From: Microbacterium sp. SORGH_AS_1204
Lineage (GTDB): Bacteria; Actinomycetota; Actinomycetes; Actinomycetales; Microbacteriaceae
Length of the DNA: 64,000 nucleotides
Assembly (NCBI RefSeq): GCF_030818935.1
Contig: NZ_JAUTBD010000001.1
Location: forward strand, 2,790,001-2,854,000
Direction: 5' to 3'
Shown here: positions 60,247 through 64,000 of the stretch, piece after piece
Numbering within the stretch: position 1 is the stretch's first letter
How the letters are laid out: each line of letters starts with the position of its first letter
The notes under the pieces: model-generated
The model's input: only the letters and a program-made list of their open reading frames with translations
What the model was told of the DNA's origin: nothing
Databases searched by the model: none
Made by a program: the position numbers and the translations under genes

Positions 60247-61371
60247 TCAGGCGGTCGGCGCCGCCGGTTCGTCGGCGAGGGCGATGACCGGGGCGAGCTC
60301 GTCGCGGTCGAGACGGATCCACGGACCCGCCGCGTCGATCAGGATGCCGGTGAGCCCGGCATCCTGCGCCAGAGCCTTGGCCAACTGGATCTTGCGGATC
60401 GGCAGCGGCTGGTCACCGCGGCCGAGGGCGAGCAGCTCGAGCGGGTGCGAGAACACCTCGAGGAAGCGCTCGCCCGTCGCGGCACGCGACTCGGCGACTC
60501 CCATGGGGCCGCCCTCTTCGGTCTGGTTGACGGCGATCCACATCGGCGCATCGTCGACGATGGCGTCGACGACGGTCGAAGCCGTGGCATCCGTCCGCTC
60601 GTCGCACAGGGCCGTCTTGATGCGCAGCTGCGGGTCGACCTCGGCCACCATCCGCTCGAGCAGCGCCTTGGGCAGCACCGCTCGCCCGTTCGCCGCGGCG
60701 GGGTTGAGCACGATGCCGGCATAGGGGCCGTCGATGATGTGGCGCAGCAGCGCGAGCACGGGCTGCGCCATCGCCGAGGTGTCGAGGTCGCCGTCGGCGT
60801 CGACGCTGGCCCGCAGGGCCATGCCGCCGCTGTAGCCGAGCACGAGCTGTTCGTCGCCGTTGTTGGCGACGGCGAGAGGCAGGTCTTTCCCCTCTTCCAT
60901 CAGGGCACGGGCGTTGCCCTTCACGCGGAGGAAGACGTGGCCCTGCAGCAGCTGGCGCGCGACGTTGAGCAGCTGCGCGGGCTCGGCCGTGCCCTCGATC
61001 TCGGCGAGGGCGTTGCCGAGCAGCACGTTGTCGCGCAGACCGGGCATCGTCTCGGGCGCTTCGGGGGCGACCATCGCGCCGGGCTGGCGCGCCGACGGAC
61101 GCGCCGCCACCGGCGGAGCCGAGGCTTCGGCGGGAGTTTCGGGTGCGGCGCCGACACCGCGGAACGACGACATCGAGATGCCGACCGTCGGGGTCGCCTC
61201 CGCGGCTTCGGGTGACGCGCCCGCGTCGGCGGAGGAGGCCTGCGCGGTCGGAGCGGCGTCGCTCGGTCCGGCGGGGTCGACGGGCTGCTCGCCCGGTTCG
61301 ATCGTGGTGTCGGGCCGGTCGAACGATGCGTCGTCGGAGTCGGACTTCTTGCGGCGCGAGAACAGAGCCAT
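60247..61371 (-). CDS. SseB family protein
   Basis: 374 residues. A low-complexity acidic/Pro/Ala N-terminal part (about 10-105) is followed by two SseB-type domains: NALAEIEGTAEPAQLLNVAR, then HVFLRVKGNARAL, LVLGYSGGMALRASVDADGD; and YAGIVLNPAAANGRAVLPKA onward. A role is not established in actinobacteria. TAGGCT lies 6 nt before the ATG (leaderless). It lies 46 bp downstream of pcrA in the same direction. Confidence 0.8.
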   Translation of the reverse strand: MALFSRRKKSDSDDASFDRPDTTIEPGEQPVDPAGPSDAAPTAQASSADAGASPEAAEATPTVGISMSSFRGVGAAPETPAEASAPPVAARPSARQPGAMVAPEAPETMPGLRDNVLLGNALAEIEGTAEPAQLLNVARQLLQGHVFLRVKGNARALMEEGKDLPLAVANNGDEQLVLGYSGGMALRASVDADGDLDTSAMAQPVLALLRHIIDGPYAGIVLNPAAANGRAVLPKALLERMVAEVDPQLRIKTALCDERTDATASTVVDAIVDDAPMWIAVNQTEEGGPMGVAESRAATGERFLEVFSHPLELLALGRGDQPLPIRKIQLAKALAQDAGLTGILIDAAGPWIRLDRDELAPVIALADEPAAPTA

Positions 61372-61417
61372 TGGTCAAGCCTAGCCGGGGCGTTTCACCC
61401 GACCGGCCGGAAGAGCC

Positions 61418-63855
61418 TCAGAGCTTCGCGATCGGTGCGATCTTGACCAGCAGCTTCTTCGGCCCGACCGTGTCGAAACGCACGTGCGCCACGCGTTTCG
61501 CGCCCTCGCCCGTCACGGCATCCACGCGCCCCTCGCCGAAGTCGTCGTGGCGGATGCGGTCGCCCGACGCGAGCACCATGTCGCCGTTGTCGCGCACCTT
61601 CGCGGGGATGCGGTTGGGGAACTTGCTCGGGTCGGCCGGCGCGCGCTTGGGCAGCGGCACGAGGTCGTCGCCGTAGCGGTTGCCGCCGCCCCCGGGTTGT
61701 CCGGGGCGTCGAGCACGCGCATTCAGTGCCCGTGATTGCGACCCACCGCGACCGTTGACGTCGCCCGGCGACTGCCGCCAGTCGATGAGGTCGGCGGGGA
61801 TCTCTTGCAGGAAGCGGCTCGGCATGGCGACGGTGACCTCGCCGAACTGCGCACGGGTCATGGCGAGCGAGACGTGCAGTCGCTTGCGAGCGCGGGTGAT
61901 GCCGACGTAGAACAGGCGACGCTCTTCTTGCGGGCCGCCCGGCTCGTTCGCCGAGATGCGGTGCGGCAGCAGGTCTTCTTCGACACCGGTGAGGAACACC
62001 GCGTCGTACTCGAGGCCCTTGGCGGTGTGCAGGGTCATGAGCGACACCGAACCGGATGCATCGTCGAGGTCGTCGGCATCCGCCACGAGGGTCACCTCGG
62101 TGAGGAAGTCGATGATCGTTCCCTCGGGGTTGTTGCGCGCGAACTCGCGGGTCACGGCGACGAGCTCGTCGAGGTTTTCGAGACGCGCTTCGTCTTGCGG
62201 GTCTTTGCTCGCGCGCAGGGCGTCGAAGTAGCCGCTCTTGTTCAGCAGCAGCGTGAGGCCCTCGGTGACCGACGTGGAGGGAGCGAGCTCTCCGGATGCC
62301 GGGAGCATGACGGCCGTGGCCTCGGTGAGCACCGCGTCGAGCTGGTCGATGGCCTTCTGCAGCTTGGGGCCCACGCCGAGCTGCGCCGAGTTGGCGAGGG
62401 CGTCGCGGAAGGTGATGCCGTGCTCGGCGGCGTAGCGGGCGATGGCGGTCTCGGTGACGTCGCCGATACCGCGGCGCGGGGGCGGTTCAGGATGCGACGC
62501 ACGGCCATGCCGTCGGCGGGGTTGGCGACGGCGACGAGGTAGGCGAGGGCGTCTTTGATCTCGGCGCGCTCGTAGAACTTGGTGCCGCCCATGATCTTGT
62601 AGGGCACGGCCGATCGGATGAAGATCTCTTCCAGCGCACGCGACTGCGAGTTGGTGCGGTAGAACACCGCGACGCCGGAGTAGTCAACACCGTTCTTGTG
62701 CAGCGCCTCGATCTCGTCGGCCACGAACTGTGCCTCGTCGTGCTGCGAGTAGCCGGTGAAGCCGATGATGGGGTCGCCCGCACCGACGTCGGTCCACAGC
62801 TTCTTGTCTTTGCGGTCGAAGTTGTTCGAGATGACCGCGTTGGCCGCCGAGAGGATGTTCTGCGTGGAGCGGTAGTTCTGCTCGAGCAGCACCACCTTTG
62901 CGCCCGGGTAGTCGCGCTCGAACTCGCTGATGTTGCGGATGTCGGCACCGCGGAACGCGTAGATCGACTGATCGGAGTCGCCGACGACGGTGAGGGATGC
63001 CGCTTGCTCGCCGCTGGGCTCGGCTTCGAAGATCATCATCCCGCCGGAGGAGAACGGCTCGGCGTCGGAGCCGACGGGCCGCGTCAGCTCGTGGATGAGC
63101 GCGTACTGGGCGTGATTGGTGTCCTGGTACTCGTCGACCAGGATGTGCCGGAACCTCTTGCGGTACACGTCGGCCACCTGGGGGAACGCGCGGAACAGAT
63201 AGACGGTCTGGGCGATGAGGTCGTCGAAGTCGAAGGCGTTCGCCCGCTGCAGCTCACGCTGGTACGAGGAGAAGATCTCGACGAAGACGCGCTCGGCCGG
63301 GTCGCTCATGTTCGCCGACCGGGCGTAGGACTCGGCGTCGGCGAGCTCGTTCTTGAGCTTCGAGATGCGGCTCTGGGTGCCGGCGGGGGTGAGACCGAAC
63401 GAGTCACCCTCGTGCTCTTTGACGAGCCGCTTGATCAGTGCGCGCGAGTCGCCCGAGTCGTAGATCGTGAACGCCTTGGTGAACCCGAACTGCTCGGCCT
63501 CGCGCCGCAGGATGCGCACGCAGGCGGAGTGGAACGTGGAGATCCACATGCCGTCGGCCTTCTGCCCGATGAGCTGGTGCACGCGCTCGCGCATTTCGCC
63601 CGCGGCCTTGTTGGTGAAGGTGATGGCGAGGATCTGGCTCGGGTACGCCTCGCGCGTGCGCAGCAGCGAAGCGATGCGTCGCGTCAGCACGCTGGTCTTT
63701 CCCGACCCCGCGCCCGCGACGATGAGTAGAGCCTGCCCGCGGTAGGTGACGGCCTCGCGCTGGGGACCGTTCAGACCCTGCAGGAGGTCGACGTCGGGGC
63801 GGGCGTCCGACGGTGCGGGACCGCCGACGATGAGGGGCGTGAAGGCGTCGGTCAT
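61418..63855 (-). CDS. pcrA: ATP-dependent DNA helicase PcrA/UvrD, frameshift as given
   Basis: A superfamily 1A helicase. Motif I VAGAGSGKTSVLTRRIA, Ia ITFTNKAAGEMRERVHQLIG, II ILVDEYQDTNHAQY, III VVGDSDQSIYAFRGADI, IV VVLLEQNYRSTQNIL, then after the shift V TLHTAKGLEYDAVFLTGVEE and VI EERRLFYVGITRARKRLHVS. The frame breaks near 62471-62484, just after RRILNRP: a GC appears added in a GC-rich run, where the family reads RRGIGD. The gene is normally important for viability, so a sequence error or very recent lesion is likely. Confidence 0.85.
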
Positions 63856-63918
63856 GGCGGGTCAAGTCTAAGCGGGGCCTCCGACATCGGCCCCGGCCGA
63901 ATCCCGCCGTGCCGATCG

Positions 63919-64000
63919 CTAGGCGCGCGCTTCGCCCGCCGCGCCCGACGACAGCAGCGACTGCGCGCGGGAGAAGTGCTCGGCATCCACCGTCACGTCC
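63919..64000 (-). CDS. C-terminal end of an unidentified protein
   Basis: The minus strand at the right edge reads 26 residues, DVTVDAEHFSRAQSLLSSGA then AGEARA, and a TAG stop (63919-63921). Coding character is good, but too little is present for a family call. It is in the same direction as pcrA, 63 bp upstream. Confidence 0.5.
   Translation of the reverse strand, partial: DVTVDAEHFSRAQSLLSSGAAGEARA

Overview
The window reads as chromosome of a high-GC actinobacterium, most likely Microbacteriaceae and probably Microbacterium. The grounds are the very GC-rich third codon positions, the actinobacterial families present (DUF7882, DUF6153, GAF-ANTAR, CGNR, split LigC/LigD-pol end joining) and many promoters whose -10 box lies 6 nt before the start codon (leaderless mRNAs). 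The genus is an inference. No rRNA, tRNA or CRISPR array was seen.

Layout. 0-4 kb: 3' end of nnrD, an alpha/beta hydrolase, a DUF6153/DUF305 His- and Met-rich pair, and an HTH/DUF2975 pair. 4-10.5 kb: an epoxide hydrolase/CGNR regulator divergon (hydrolase frameshifted), GNAT, DUF1653, SDR, several gene remnants, and a fatty-acid desaturase. 10.5-16.7 kb: an operon with a lipid kinase that has lost its GTGN region and a second alpha/beta hydrolase; a set of small envelope or stress proteins; two GAF-ANTAR proteins; a Met/Cys-rich Csp-like copper protein. 16.9-23.4 kb: rhodanese plus YeeE sulfur genes (rhodanese interrupted by TGA), LysR/EamA and MarR/MFS divergons. 23.4-27.9 kb: a decayed zone with remnants of DUF1653 and yeeE, a second copy of the epoxide hydrolase/CGNR divergon (hydrolase broken again), and a doubly frameshifted gene.

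28.0-39.3 kb is one long minus-strand molybdenum operon: MOSC protein, RidA-like protein, an FNR/[2Fe-2S] reductase, moaD, moeB, moaA, moeA, moaC, mogA/moaB, moaE, modA, modB, modC. A 938-bp IS5-family element sits in the reductase gene with a TA target duplication; removing it restores the frame exactly. At 39.7-45.4 kb the assimilatory nitrate genes narK-nasA-nasB run the other way behind GlnR-like boxes. NasA is a Mo-bis-PGD enzyme and so a customer of the Moco operon. The MOSC/reductase pair looks like a bacterial mARC-type N-reductase system.

45.4-64 kb: LysE and FAD oxidoreductase genes, TetR, ybaK, an acyl-CoA dehydrogenase, an AI-2E-family permease, LigC, a DUF916 protein beside an alkaline phosphatase with a WxL-like tail, LigD polymerase, DUF1684, SseB and pcrA (frameshifted as given). 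The intergenic spaces here carry several unrelated families of 40-100 bp palindromic units, often in tandem. These arrays and the MOSC/RidA/reductase operon are the least explained parts of the window.

Caution: an essential-type gene (pcrA) carries a frameshift, so some single-base lesions elsewhere may be sequence errors. The large deletion, the IS insertion and the eroded remnants cannot be explained that way.
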